From Albimonas marina (GTDB lineage Bacteria > Pseudomonadota > Alphaproteobacteria > Rhodobacterales > Rhodobacteraceae), in NCBI RefSeq assembly GCF_029223255.1, contig NZ_JARHUC010000012.1:28219-92218 (forward strand): a stretch of DNA of 64,000 bases, read 5' to 3'. Below the pieces are notes generated by a model, which saw nothing but the letters and a program-made list of their open reading frames with translations, ran no database searches and was not told the origin of the DNA. Positions 27,220-36,037 of this stretch are shown one piece after another. Position numbers and translations under genes: made by a program. Each line of letters opens with the position of its first letter. Positions within the stretch are counted from its first letter, which is position 1.

Positions 27220-27242
27220 CAACCGTCGACCAGGAGACCATC

Positions 27243-28112
27243 ATGAACGGACTGCCCGAACCGCCGCCGGAGGGGGCGGCGATGTTGCCTGCGGGCTGCT
27301 TCTCCGGCCGAACGGTGCTCGTCACCGGCGGGGGAACGGGGCTCGGCCTGGCGATGGCCATCGAGTTCGCGCGCCTGGGCGCCTCCGTGGCTGTGGCCAG
27401 CCGTGGCGAGGCGCACCGCGCCGCGGGGGTCGCGGCGATCGAGGACGTGGGCGGGCGGGCGCTGGGCGTCCCGCTGGACGTGCGCGAGCCGGCGCAGGTC
27501 GAGGCCGCCTTCGACGCCGTCGAAGCGGCCCTGGGCCCGGTGGACGCGCTGATCAACAACGCCGCCGGCAACTTCCCGGTTCCGGCGGAGCGCCTGAGCC
27601 CCAACGGCTGGCGCGCGGTCACCGGCATCGTGCTCGACGGAACCTTCCTGTGCAGCCGCGCCTTCCATGCGCGCGCGAGGGCGAGGGGGGCGCCGGGCGC
27701 GATCCTCAACATCCTCGCCACCTACATCGACGGGGGCGCGCCGGGCCACGCCCATTCCGCCGCCGCCAAGTCCGGTGTGCGCAGCCTGACCGAGACCCTC
27801 GCCGTGGAATGGGCGCCCGACGGGATCCGCGTGAACGCCCTCGCGCCCGGCCTCTTCCCGCACGCGGATCACAGCCCCGACATGCGCCGCAACCGCCCCG
27901 AGGGCTACGAGGCCGAGCGCATCCGCATCCCCGCCTTGCGGACCGGGCGCCTGCGGGAGCTGGGCTGGGCCGCGACCTGGCTCTGCTCCCCCTTCGCCGC
28001 CTACGTCACGGGGCATGTGCTGGTGGTGGACGGGGGCGACCGGCTGAACCGCTCGATCCGCAAGCCGATCTTCGAGCCGGTGCGCGATCTGTATCCCGAA
28101 GGCGGAAGCTGA
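27243..28112 (+). CDS. SDR family 2,4-dienoyl-CoA reductase-like protein
   Basis: 289 residues. The nucleotide motif VTGGGTGLGLAMAIEFARLGA (about 25-45) with SRGE after strand 2 suggests NADP. NNAAGNFPVPAERLS near 105 and HSAAAKSGVRSLTETLAVEW near 175 are characteristic: the standard catalytic Tyr of YxxxK is replaced (HSAAAK), exactly as in mitochondrial-type 2,4-dienoyl-CoA reductase (SASAKAGV), which uses another residue. It should reduce a 2,4-dienoyl-CoA to a 3-enoyl-CoA. That implies the substrate carries double bonds or becomes doubly unsaturated during ring or chain oxidation. It follows the ligase by 54 bp and ends before a convergent SDR. Confidence 0.87.
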   Translation: MNGLPEPPPEGAAMLPAGCFSGRTVLVTGGGTGLGLAMAIEFARLGASVAVASRGEAHRAAGVAAIEDVGGRALGVPLDVREPAQVEAAFDAVEAALGPVDALINNAAGNFPVPAERLSPNGWRAVTGIVLDGTFLCSRAFHARARARGAPGAILNILATYIDGGAPGHAHSAAAKSGVRSLTETLAVEWAPDGIRVNALAPGLFPHADHSPDMRRNRPEGYEAERIRIPALRTGRLRELGWAATWLCSPFAAYVTGHVLVVDGGDRLNRSIRKPIFEPVRDLYPEGGS

Positions 28113-28137
28113 CCCCGCCCGGCGCCGCCGGGCGGGG
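28113..28137. terminator. Bidirectional hairpin between convergent SDR genes
   Basis: A perfect ten-base stem (CCCCGCCCGG/CCGGGCGGGG) with a five-base loop fills most of the 33-bp space between two convergent stop codons. It has no U-tract, but the position suits a shared terminator in GC-rich DNA. Confidence 0.45.
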
Positions 28138-28145
28138 CGGCGGCG

Positions 28146-29045
28146 TCAGGGATCGAGCTCGACCCCGTGGTCGATGCCGGCGTTCTTCCGCGACGCCGCA
28201 TGGGCCGCGAGGATGCCCGGACCCAGGGCCGCGGGGTCGAGCGAGGCTTCGGCCGTGGCGCCGTGCTGCCAGCTTTCGGCGATGGTGATGCCGTAGCCCC
28301 AAGCCTCGAACACCCGGCCGCTGACCGGGGCCGCCTCGGGGCTCGCGAGCCATGCGACGAGCGCGGAGACCCATTCGGGCTTGCGCTTCTCGAGCTGTTC
28401 GGGCGTCCACTCGCGCAGGCCCTCGGTCATCCGGGTCGTGGCGCGCGGGGCGATGGCGTTGACGGTGACGCCATAGCGCGAGAGCTCCCGCGCGGCCACG
28501 ATCGAGAAGCTGGCGATGCCGGCCTTGGCGGCGGCGTAGTTCGCCTGCCCGATGTTGCAGAACAGGCCGGAATGCGAGGTGGTGTTGATCACCCGCGCGT
28601 CCGGCTGCTCGCCCTTCTTGGACATCAGCCGCCAATGGTTGGCCGCGTGATGGGTCACTGCGAAGGTCGACTTCAGGTGCACTCGGGTGACCGAGTCCCA
28701 TTCGTCCTCGGTCATGTTGATCAGCATCCGGTCGCGCAGGATGCCGGCGTTGTTGACCACGACGTCGAGCCGCCCGAACCGCTCGAGCGCCAGGTCCACC
28801 ATCGCCTTCGCCCCGTCCCACGACGCCGCGTCCGAGGCGTCCGCGACCGCCTGGCCGCCCATCGCCTCGATCTCGGCCACCACCTGGGCGGCCGGGCTGG
28901 CGTCGGCGCCCTCGCCCGTCGCCGCCGATCCCAGATCGTTGATGATCACCCTCGCGCCCTGCGCCGCCAGGGCCAGCGCATGCGCCCGCCCCAGGCCGCG
29001 GCCCGCTCCCGTCACGATCGCCACGCGGCCGTCGCAGATGCCCAT
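28146..29045 (-). CDS. Short-chain dehydrogenase/reductase (MFE-2-like 3-hydroxyacyl-CoA dehydrogenase)
   Basis: 299 residues from the ATG at 29045, which has GGGAGGA nine bases upstream. A longer reading would extend through the MarR-type operator. Motifs are VTGAGRGLGRAHALALAAQGA (about 11-31), IINDLGSAATGEG, NNAGILRDRMLINMTEDEWD, and S...QANYAAAKAG with the catalytic Ser, Tyr and Lys. It shares the extended C-terminus and RDRM segment with the SDR at 24341-25252, so the two are paralogues with perhaps different chain or stereochemical preference. It is transcribed alone, convergent with the dienoyl-CoA reductase gene and away from the MarR gene side. Confidence 0.9.
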   Translation of the reverse strand: MGICDGRVAIVTGAGRGLGRAHALALAAQGARVIINDLGSAATGEGADASPAAQVVAEIEAMGGQAVADASDAASWDGAKAMVDLALERFGRLDVVVNNAGILRDRMLINMTEDEWDSVTRVHLKSTFAVTHHAANHWRLMSKKGEQPDARVINTTSHSGLFCNIGQANYAAAKAGIASFSIVAARELSRYGVTVNAIAPRATTRMTEGLREWTPEQLEKRKPEWVSALVAWLASPEAAPVSGRVFEAWGYGITIAESWQHGATAEASLDPAALGPGILAAHAASRKNAGIDHGVELDP

Positions 29046-29100
29046 CGCCAAGTCCTCCCAGGATGACGCGACCCTGCGGTCGCCTTGAGGAACTTGGTAT

Positions 29101-29117
29101 GCTTGCTTATCATATGC
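29101..29117. promoter_or_regulatory. Putative MarR-type operator upstream of the SDR gene
   Basis: GCTTGCTTATCATATGC lies 56 bp upstream of the SDR start. TATCATATGC recurs at 29761-29770 upstream of the marR gene itself. The reverse complement GCATATGATAAGC resembles GCATATCGTTAAGC at 25484, and GCTTGCKTAT is shared with 15424. The recurrence supports a common regulator, most simply the MarR protein encoded next door. Confidence 0.45.
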
Positions 29118-29163
29118 CGCAACACAAAATCGGCGTCCGCGGCCGTCCGTAAGGACCGGCCGA

Positions 29164-29700
29164 TCAGTCCAGCGGCTCCGATCCGCCGCCACGGACCCCG
29201 CCCTCGCTCTCGACTTCGAAGCTGCGCAGGATGTTGTCCTTCATCTGCGCCAGCACCTCCTCGGCGATGCGCATGCGCTCGACCGGCACGCCCTCGAAGA
29301 TCATGCCGTTCAGCTCGTGCCCGACCTCGGCCATGGTGGCGAGCACGTCGCGACCCTTGTCGGTGACGACGACCCGCTTGGCACGTCGGTCCTTCGCGTC
29401 GGGACGTCGTTCGACGAATCCGCTCGCCTCAAGCCGGTCGATCAGCCCGCCGACCGCCACCTTGCCCACGTCGAGCCTCTTGGCGAGCTCGGTCTGCAGC
29501 ATCCCCTCTTCCCCGTTTCGGCTCAGATAGCGCGACAGCTGCGCAAGCACCCACCATTGCGAGCGGGTGATCCCGTAGGGCTTCATCTTCAGGTCGAACA
29601 GCGTCCGCCGCACCCGGGAGACGTCATGGACGAGGAAGCCGATCCGGAAGGACTGACCCGCCGGTTCCTGGCCATCGCCGCTTGCAGCCTCGTCTTCCAT
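29164..29700 (-). CDS. MarR family transcriptional regulator
   Basis: 178 residues, ATG at 29700 with AAAGGAG upstream. A longer in-frame reading would cross the operator region. The winged helix-turn-helix covers about residues 55-125: ITRSQWWVLAQLSRYL, then LQTELAKRLDVGKVAVGGLIDRLEASGFVERRPDAKDRRAKRVVVTDKG, with the DxR of the wing (DAKDRRAKR). Flanking helices dimerise. MarR proteins of this size often repress aromatic or fatty-acid CoA pathways and are released by an acyl-CoA or acid. Inverted repeats upstream of its own start and in three promoters of the island suggest it is the local repressor. It is the last gene of the catabolic island before the IS6 scar. Confidence 0.9.
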   Translation of the reverse strand: MEDEAASGDGQEPAGQSFRIGFLVHDVSRVRRTLFDLKMKPYGITRSQWWVLAQLSRYLSRNGEEGMLQTELAKRLDVGKVAVGGLIDRLEASGFVERRPDAKDRRAKRVVVTDKGRDVLATMAEVGHELNGMIFEGVPVERMRIAEEVLAQMKDNILRSFEVESEGGVRGGGSEPLD

Positions 29701-29732
29701 GGTGCTCCTTTCGCGATCGCCGCCGCCGAAAT

Positions 29733-29775
29733 GTAAGCGAAAACTTACCGTCACCTTCAATATCATATGCATGAT
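29733..29775. promoter_or_regulatory. Two inverted repeats upstream of marR (likely autoregulatory operator)
   Basis: GTAAG-N6-CTTAC (29733-29748) and ATCAT-N4-ATGAT (29762-29775) lie 33-75 bp upstream of the marR ATG. The second contains TATCATATGC, also seen at 29108-29117. Palindromes of this size near the own start are usual MarR binding sites. The rest of the gap up to the IS6 end (29876) holds no gene. Confidence 0.5.
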
Positions 29776-29875
29776 GACAAGTCTCGGGCGTGGAACGGCT
29801 CCGTGCCGCGGCCCTCGGCCGCGAGCGCGCGACCGGCTGACATCGAGACGGACTCGCTGCACCAAACTCGCTCCC

Positions 29876-30675
29876 GGGCTTTGACACGTAAACCGGCTGC
29901 CGCCCCGAAGCGCGGCACGTTAGGTCTGGGCATGCACTCCGTCTCCTACGCCCGCCATCGCTTCCCGCCGGTCATCATCCAGCACGCGGTCCGGCTCTGC
30001 CTCCGCTTCGCCCTGAGCTATCGCGATGTCGAGGATCTGCTGGCCGAGCGCGGCATCGACGGCTCCTACGAGACCGTCCGCCGTTGGACGCTCAAGTTCG
30101 GCGCCGCCTATGCGCAGCGGATCCGGGCGCGGCGCACGCGGCCCAGCAGCCGCTGGCATCTGGACGAGGTCTTCATCCGAATCCAGGGCCGGATCCACTA
30201 TCTCCGGCGCGCTTTCGACGACGAGGGAGAGGTGCTTGAGGTGATCGTTCAACCGCGACGTGACCGGAAGGCGGCGCTGAGATTGCTGCGCAAACTTCTA
30301 AAGCGGCAGGGCTTCGTGCCCGACGCGATCGTCACAGACCGTCTGTACTCCTACGGCGCGGCCTTCGGGGATCTCGGCCTGGCGGACCGCCACATGACCG
30401 GCGGCCGGTCGAACAACGGGCCGAGGTCTCGCACCAGCCGACGCGCAAGAGGGAGCGCCAGAGGCGAGGAGTCCGCTCGCCGGGCTCGGCCCAGCGCTTC
30501 CTCTCGACCCACGCCGCCGCCTGCAACCATTTCAGCATCCAGCGTCACCTGATTTCCTGCCGAACCATGAAGAGGCTCCGGGCGGAGGCCCTCGCAACCT
30601 GGCGCGAGATCGCCGCCGCCTGAGGTCGGGCCCCCTGTTGCTCGCGGGCGCCGCCGACTTCATATGTCAAAGCCC
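29876..30675 (+). mobile_element. IS6-family insertion sequence, 800 bp, inactivated
   Basis: The left end GGGCTTTGACACGTAAACCGG and the right end (reverse complement GGGCTTTGACATATG) form the terminal inverted repeat, with GGGCTTTGACA exact. Total length of 800 bp and a single transposase gene fit IS6/IS26-like elements. No 8-bp target duplication is seen (TCGCTCCC on the left, GCGCGAGA on the right), so the element has probably recombined since insertion. Fragments related to it occur at 41175, 41243, 41458, 43893, 48461 and 63601. Confidence 0.85.
29932..30623 (+). pseudogene. IS6-family transposase, frameshifted
   Basis: From the ATG at 29932 the frame reads the N-terminal HTH and the first two catalytic aspartates (WHLDEVFIRI, IVTDRLYSYG) of an IS6-family DDE transposase. 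Near 30417, in SNN(R)AEVSH, one base is missing. The third catalytic residue (E of RAEVSHQPTRK) and the C-terminus ending WREIAAA are then in another frame, with the stop at 30621-30623. The enzyme is therefore inactive. Intact length would be about 230 residues. Confidence 0.88.
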
Positions 30676-31098
30676 GCGCGAGAGATGGCGCAAGCATTGG
30701 AGATCAGCCGCCAGGCGGCGCCGATCTGCTACGTCGAACGTCATGATGAGCCGTTGGCGGCGATCTTCTCCTCCAAGGGCGCCGTGACCGGGCTCTCGCG
30801 GGGGTCTCGATTTCCGTGGATCAAACTCAAGCGCGGCGACCGGCCCGGCTCCCTCACGCAAGCGGGGCGCATCCTGGCGGGCGGACGCAGCGGACCGACG
30901 GAGATGCGGGAGGCGACGCCGGCGGCCTGGCTCTCGGAGCCGGACGTCGAGCTGTTCGAGCAGACCAGCGTTTCGGCGAGCGGGCGCGCGACCACCTTGC
31001 TCTGGACCAAGCTTCCGGACGCCGGTGACGATGAGGAAGACGAGGTGCATCGACCACTGAGCGCGCCACGGTTCCCTCGTTGAGGCCCTTCGCCAGGA
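30676..31098. other. Gene-free scar region between IS6 and the TTCCCTGTTCC repeats
   Basis: Open frames exist in this GC-rich stretch (for example about 139 codons on the plus strand starting inside the IS end), but none has a ribosome-binding site or a recognisable protein pattern. I see no gene here. Confidence 0.4.
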
Positions 31099-31288
31099 AC
31101 TCCCTGTTCCGACGAATGATTTCCCTGTTCCGTCCCTGCAAATTCTCTGCTCGCCCGGATTCATTTCCTTGTTCCGGGGAACAGGGAAATCGCCTGCAAG
31201 CCCTTGCGAATGGGCAGGTTTCTGCGACGGATTCCGCTCGCAGCGCCCGAAGCAGCGTGGATTTCCCTGTAGATTCCCTGTTCTTGGC
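31099..31288. repeat. Cluster of TTCCCTGTTCC-type repeats
   Basis: The 10-11 base unit occurs at 31101-31110, 31121-31131, 31165-31175 (TTCCTTGTTCC), inverted at 31178-31188 (GGAACAGGGAA), and partially at 31263-31270 and 31273-31283. The third and fourth copies make a 24-bp hairpin. The AT-richer composition differs from the neighbourhood. Position next to the end of a large serine recombinase suggests a recombination or regulatory site of the former mobile element. Iterons are an alternative. Confidence 0.5.
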
Positions 31289-31520
31289 CCGGAGCAGGGT
31301 TCGCGCGGGACTGCGTCCACCACCACGCAGCCCCTCTCAAAACCACCGATCCAGCGCCGCTTCGGAAGTATTAGGCATTTCCGTAGGTTAGCCTCCCGCA
31401 GGCGCGACAGAACCTCGCGAGAGCACCGGAATCGGAGCGGAAACGCCCCGCGAAGGGGCGTCTGCTCTGCGGCCGAGTTTCAGGTGAGGTCTTGAGGCGA
31501 GGGGCGTGCCGCGCGGCAAG

Positions 31521-32870
31521 TCAGATCCGGCGAGGCTCGAAGCCGAGGACGCGGCGCTGCTCGGTCCAATCCAACGGCAACTCGGGAAGCCGGCGCAGTT
31601 GGCCGACGGTCAATATGTTCGGCTGATCACCCGCAAGGATCGCCTCGGCGATGTCCGGCGCCAGGAAGGCCAGCGGGAGGATGCGGCTGACCGATCCCTT
31701 CCGCCCGCCTTCCCGCCGTTCGATCTCCCCGACCGATGCGGTCGCGCCCGAGAGCAACTCGCCCGCCCACCGTCGCGCATCGGCGACCATCGCGATCAGC
31801 TCCACATCCGGCGTCCGCTCCCGGCGATCGAGCCCGATCACGATGGGCTTCGCCCGGCCAGCCTGGCGAGTGCGGAGGGGCGCCTCGATGCGAATCGATT
31901 CGCCTGGCCCATCGCGATCTGGATCCCCGGCGAGGGCGGCGGGCCGGATCATGATCGCCAGAGTCTCCCGGCCCAGCTCGATCCGCTCGACCAGATCGAG
32001 CAGCGGCGCAATGCGGTCATCCGCGTCGGAGGCGAGGACGGCGGCACGATTCAGCGCGTCTATGATCGCCGCCGGCGGCACGCCAGCCTGATGCAGATCC
32101 GCGGCAAGACGATCCGCGTCGCCGAGATGGACCTTGAGGGTGCGCAAGACGAAGTCCTCCAGCGCCACGGCCGGCATCCGCATCGCCGGCGCGTCGCCAT
32201 CCGGCCGCGAGACGTAGTACCAGTAGCGCTTGCGCACGACGCCCTGCCCTGCCTTCACCGAGCGGGATGCATGCGTCGGCTTCATCGCGCGCCCCAGCGC
32301 ATCGAACAGCAGCCCGTCGAGCGGCCGCGCCTATGAGCGAGGCGCGCCGGATCGCTTGCCGCCGCCGTTGTCGCAGAGCGCCGGCTGAACCGCGTCCCAT
32401 GTCTCGCGATCCAGGATCGCCTCGTACATCCCCGGATGGCGCTCGCCCTTGTGTCGCGTCTCGCCGACATAGACCGGGTTGCGCAGGAGTTCGTAGAGCG
32501 CCCCACGGGAGATCGGCTTGCCGCCCGATCCCTTCGCGCGCCGCTTGCTCACCACGCCGGTCGCATTCAGATCGGCCTTCAGCGCCCGGACGCAACCGAG
32601 ATCGAGGTACCGGCGGAAGATCATCCTGACAGTCTCGGCTTCGGCCTCGTTGACCGCCAGCGCCCGGTCCTTCAAGTCGTAGCCCAGCGGCGGCAACCCA
32701 CCCACCCACATGCCCTTGCGCTTCGAGGCGGCGATCTTGTCCCGGATCCGCTCCGCCGTGACCTCCCGTTCGAACTGCGCGAAGGACAGCAGCACGCTAA
32801 GCGTCTGCCGCCCCATCGAGCTGGTGGTGTTGAACGCCTGGGTCACCGAGACGAAGGACACGCCCGCCGC
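31521..32870 (-). pseudogene. Large serine recombinase, N-terminally truncated and split by an amber codon
   Basis: Reading on the minus strand from about 32870, the sequence GVSFVSVTQAFNTTSSMGR...LLSFAQFEREVTAERIRDKIAASKRKG is the end of the resolvase catalytic domain. It is followed by the recombinase domain (GLPPLGYDLKDRALAVNEAEAETVR, ISRGALYELLRNPVYVGE) and, past position 32331, by the zinc-ribbon and coiled-coil C-terminus (KRYWYYVSRPDG, IAPLLDLVERIEL). An in-frame TAG at 32331-32333 interrupts otherwise continuous homology (GAPRS*ARPLDGLLFDALGRAMKPTHA). The first 100 or so residues with the nucleophilic serine are absent, replaced by a DUF1537 fragment. The recombinase is non-functional. 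It marks a decayed integrative element. Confidence 0.88.
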
Positions 32871-33107
32871 GGGCATTGTCACGTAAAGGTGGCGGTGCCC
32901 GGTCTCGTCCAGCGCCTCCGGCACGGGGGCGAGGCGGGCGCGGGTGGCGACGACGGCGAGGGGGGCGCGGGGCGGCTCGGCCGCGGCGGCCTCGGCGCCG
33001 AGGATCACCGGGCAGGCGAGGCCGGCCTCCTCGAAGTAGCAGGCGACCAGCAGGCCGCCGGTCAGGTCGTCGGAGACGAAGCCCACCGCGGGCGCGGCTG
33101 GGGTCAT
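32871..33107 (-). pseudogene. Four-carbon acid-sugar kinase (DUF1537), N-terminal fragment only
   Basis: The ATG at 33107 starts VGFVSDDLTGGLLVACYFEEAG, the nucleotide-binding opening of the DUF1537 (OtnK/DtnK) kinase family. Homology continues through VVATRARLAPVPEALDE...RHLY to about residue 75 and then passes directly into recombinase sequence in the same frame. A full kinase has about 400-430 residues, so over 80 per cent is lost. It lies 55 bp downstream of the ABC transporter ATPase gene and was probably the last gene of that operon. The junction (32872-32889) resembles the IS6 terminal repeat, so IS-mediated deletion may have made the fusion. Confidence 0.8.
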
Positions 33108-33162
33108 GTCGGGTCCTCCCTGCGGGGGCGGGGCGGGCTCTGGCGGCCCGCCTCCGGATGGG

Positions 33163-34182
33163 TCAGGCCGGGCCGGGGTGGTGACAGGCGACGCGGCCGG
33201 CGCCGTCGGGGGCGGGGGCCAGGGCGGGCGCCTCGCGCCGGCACAGCTCGCTCGCCCGCGGGCAGCGGGTGTGGAAGTGGCAGCCCTGCGGCGGGTCGAG
33301 CGGCGAGGGCAGGTCCCCCTTCAGCACGATCCGCCGCCGCGCCCGCTCGGCCCGCGGATCGGGGCGCGGGATGGCGGACATCAGGGCCTGGGTGTAGGGA
33401 TGCTGCGGCCGGGCGAAGAGGTCCGCGACCGGCGCCGTCTCGACGATCCGGCCCAGGTACATCACCGCCACCCGGTGCGAGATGTGGCGCACCACGCCCA
33501 GGTCGTGGGCGATGAACAGGTAGGCGCAGCCCAGCTCCTGCTGCAGCTCCTGCAGCAGGTTCAGCACCCCCGCCTGGATCGAGACGTCGAGGGCCGAGAC
33601 GGGCTCGTCCAGCACGATCAGCTTCGGGTTCAGCGACAGCGCGCGGGCGATGCCGATGCGCTGGCGCTGGCCGCCCGAAAGCTGGTGAGGATAGCGCGCG
33701 GCCGTGTCCGCGGGCAGGCGGACGAGGTCGATCAGCTCGGCGATCCGGGCGCGAAGCCGGTCGGGCGGCAACTCGGCCAGCCGCAGGCCCTCGGCCAGGA
33801 TCTGCGCGACGGTCATGCGGGGATGCAGGCTCGCCATCGGGTCCTGGAAGACGATCTGCATCTCCTTGCGCAGGGCGCGCAGGCGGGCGGGATCGGCGGC
33901 GGCGACGTCCTCGCCCGCCAGGCGCACCTCGCCCCGCGTCGGCTCGATCAGGCGCAGGATGCAGCGGCCGAGCGTGGACTTGCCGCAGCCGGACTCGCCC
34001 ACCAGGCCGAAGGTCTCCCCCGCATGGACGTCGAGATCGACGCCCGAGACGGCGCGGACGGTGGCCACATGGCGCCCGAGCAGCCCGCCCGAGATCGGGA
34101 ATTCCTTGGCGAGGCCGCGGACCCTGAGCACCGGCTCGGCGGTCGCCGCGGGCGTGACGGGGTGCGGGTCCATCGCGGTCAT
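33163..34182 (-). CDS. dppF: Dipeptide/oligopeptide ABC transporter ATP-binding protein (DppF/OppF type)
   Basis: A 339-residue ABC ATPase. Walker [13 protein letters not shown] (about 58-69), Q-loop VFQDPMASL, signature [15 protein letters not shown], Walker [13 protein letters not shown] and H-loop AHDLG are intact. The C-terminal oligopeptide/dipeptide transporter domain with the cysteine cluster [14 protein letters not shown] is present. That domain can hold an iron-sulfur cluster in relatives. Its ATG forms ATGA with the stop of the DppD-type gene. It pairs with that ATPase to energise uptake by the two permeases. Confidence 0.94.
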   Translation of the reverse strand: MTAMDPHPVTPAATAEPVLRVRGLAKEFPISGGLLGRHVATVRAVSGVDLDVHAGETFGLVGESGCGKSTLGRCILRLIEPTRGEVRLAGEDVAAADPARLRALRKEMQIVFQDPMASLHPRMTVAQILAEGLRLAELPPDRLRARIAELIDLVRLPADTAARYPHQLSGGQRQRIGIARALSLNPKLIVLDEPVSALDVSIQAGVLNLLQELQQELGCAYLFIAHDLGVVRHISHRVAVMYLGRIVETAPVADLFARPQHPYTQALMSAIPRPDPRAERARRRIVLKGDLPSPLDPPQGCHFHTRCPRASELCRREAPALAPAPDGAGRVACHHPGPA

Positions 34183-35165
34183 GCCGGCGCCTCCTGCGGG
34201 GTGCGCACCGGGAAATGGCAGGCGCAGCGGCCGGCGCCGAGGCGGCGCAGGGGCGGATCCTCGGTCATGCAGATGGCCTGCGCGCGGCCGCAGCGCGGAT
34301 GGAAGCTGCAGCCGGGGGGACGGGAGAAGATCGAGGGGGGCGTGCCCTCGATCTGGCGCAGCGGCCCGTCGGCGTCGAGCGTCGGCACCGCGTCGATCAG
34401 GCCGGCGGTGTAGGGGTGCGCGGTCTCGTAGAAGATCGGATCGGTGGGGCCCGTCTCGACCACGCGGCCGCCGTACATCACCGCGATGTCGTCGGCCATG
34501 CCGGCCACCACGCCGAGGTCGTGGGTGATCAGGATCAGGCCGATGCCGAGCTCCTTCCTCAGGTCCCCCAGCAGGTCGAGGATCTGGGCCTGCACGGTGA
34601 CGTCGAGCGCGGTGGTCGGCTCGTCCGCGATCAGCAGGTCGGGCGAGTTCGCCAGCGCCATCGCGATCATCGCCCGCTGGCGCATGCCGCCCGAGAACTC
34701 GTGCGGATGCTGGCGCACGCGGCGGGCGGGCTGGGGGATGGCGACCAGCTCGAACAGGCGCTCGGCCTCCTTCAGCGCGGCGCGGTAGGAGATCGAGCGG
34801 TCGTGCAGGCGGATCGCCTCGACGATCTGGTCGCCCAGCGTGATCACCGGATTGAAGGCCGACAGCGGATCCTGGAAGATGCAGCCCACCGCCTTGCCGC
34901 GGATCCGGCGGATCTTCGAGGGCGACATGCCGACCAGCTGCTCGCCCTTGAACCGGGCCGAGCCGGAGATGCGGGCCGTGGGCGGCAGCAGCTGCAGGAA
35001 GGCCATCATCGCGACCGACTTGCCCGAGCCGCTCTCGCCCACCACGCCCAGAACCTTGCCCGGCTCCAGCGTCAGGTCGACGCCGCGAAGAGCCTCGGCC
35101 TCCTCGCCCAGCTCGTTGCGGAAGCTCACGCGCAGGTCGGTGATTTCGAGCAGGGGCGCGCTCAT
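34179..35165 (-). CDS. dppD: Dipeptide/oligopeptide ABC transporter ATP-binding protein (DppD/OppD type)
   Basis: 328 residues from the ATG at 35165, overlapping the DppC-type stop (ATGA). Walker [13 protein letters not shown]-loop [11 protein letters not shown], signature [15 protein letters not shown], Walker [13 protein letters not shown] and H-loop THDLG are all present. The C-terminal domain has the [14 protein letters not shown] cysteine cluster. With DppF it forms the heterodimeric ATPase of the importer. Confidence 0.94.
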   Translation of the reverse strand: MSAPLLEITDLRVSFRNELGEEAEALRGVDLTLEPGKVLGVVGESGSGKSVAMMAFLQLLPPTARISGSARFKGEQLVGMSPSKIRRIRGKAVGCIFQDPLSAFNPVITLGDQIVEAIRLHDRSISYRAALKEAERLFELVAIPQPARRVRQHPHEFSGGMRQRAMIAMALANSPDLLIADEPTTALDVTVQAQILDLLGDLRKELGIGLILITHDLGVVAGMADDIAVMYGGRVVETGPTDPIFYETAHPYTAGLIDAVPTLDADGPLRQIEGTPPSIFSRPPGCSFHPRCGRAQAICMTEDPPLRRLGAGRCACHFPVRTPQEAPA

Positions 35166-36037
35166 GCGGACCTCCGGTCGAACAGGTCGCGCAGGCCGTC
35201 GCCGAGGAAGGAGCTCGCCAGCACCACCGACAGGATCGCCATGCCGGGGCCGAAGGCGATCCACCACGAATAGAAGCGCGTCGCCCCTTCGGAGATCATC
35301 GAGCCCCATTCCGGCGACGGCGGCGTCGCGCCCAGCCCGATGAAGGACAGCGAGGCGGCCAGCAGCACCACCTGGCCGAAGTCCATGGTCGCGTTGATCA
35401 GCGTCGGCGTCCAGCACAGCGGCAGCACGTGCACCACGAGGATCCGGCCCGCCGGGGCGCCGCCGGCGACCGCGGCCTCGACATGCTCGCGCTCGCGCAC
35501 TTCCAGCACCTGGGCGCGCATCAGGCGGGCGTAGATCGGCCACCAGACGATGATCATGGCGATCGAGGCGTTCAGCAGGCCCGGCCCCAGCATCGCGGCG
35601 ACGGCCATGGCCAGCAGGATCGGGGGGAAGGAGACGGTGACGTCCACCAGCCGCATGATGATCGAATCCCACCAGCCGCCGAAGAACCCCGCCACCGCGC
35701 CCAGCGCCGAGCCGATGGCGACCGCGCAGGCGACCACCACGAAGGCGATGGGGATCGACCAGACCGCGCCGTGCAGGGTGCGGGCGAAGACGTCCCGGCC
35801 CAGCGCGTCGGTGCCCAGCCAGAACTCGGCCGAGGGCTCCTGCAGGCGCCGCCCGACCATCTTCAGCGGATCGGCCAGCGGCCAGAACTGGATGGTCAGC
35901 ACCACCACGACCCAGAACAGCAGGATCGCGGCGCCGACCTTGGCGGTCGGCGGCAGGCGGCGCCAGGCGTGCGCCAGGTCCGCCAGCGGGCGGCGGCGCG
36001 GGGCCGGAAGGACGGCGGCGTCGGGCGCGGCGGTCAT
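35162..36037 (-). CDS. dppC: ABC transporter permease (DppC/OppC type)
   Basis: A 291-residue permease with a cytoplasmic N-terminal tail, a first helix near 34-54, a periplasmic [19 protein letters not shown] loop typical of OppC, and five further helices. The EAA loop ([23 protein letters not shown], about 180-202) contacts the ATPases. The ATG (36037) overlaps the DppB stop by ATGA. Confidence 0.93.
   Translation of the reverse strand: MTAAPDAAVLPAPRRRPLADLAHAWRRLPPTAKVGAAILLFWVVVVLTIQFWPLADPLKMVGRRLQEPSAEFWLGTDALGRDVFARTLHGAVWSIPIAFVVVACAVAIGSALGAVAGFFGGWWDSIIMRLVDVTVSFPPILLAMAVAAMLGPGLLNASIAMIIVWWPIYARLMRAQVLEVREREHVEAAVAGGAPAGRILVVHVLPLCWTPTLINATMDFGQVVLLAASLSFIGLGATPPSPEWGSMISEGATRFYSWWIAFGPGMAILSVVLASSFLGDGLRDLFDRRSA

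Noticed and set aside
29868..30683. 8-bp target-site duplication for the IS6 element
   Set aside because: The flanking octamers (TCGCTCCC and GCGCGAGA) do not match.
30664..31083. Possible 139-residue gene starting inside the right end of the IS6 element
   Set aside because: No ribosome-binding site, no family resemblance, and it begins within the IS terminal repeat.
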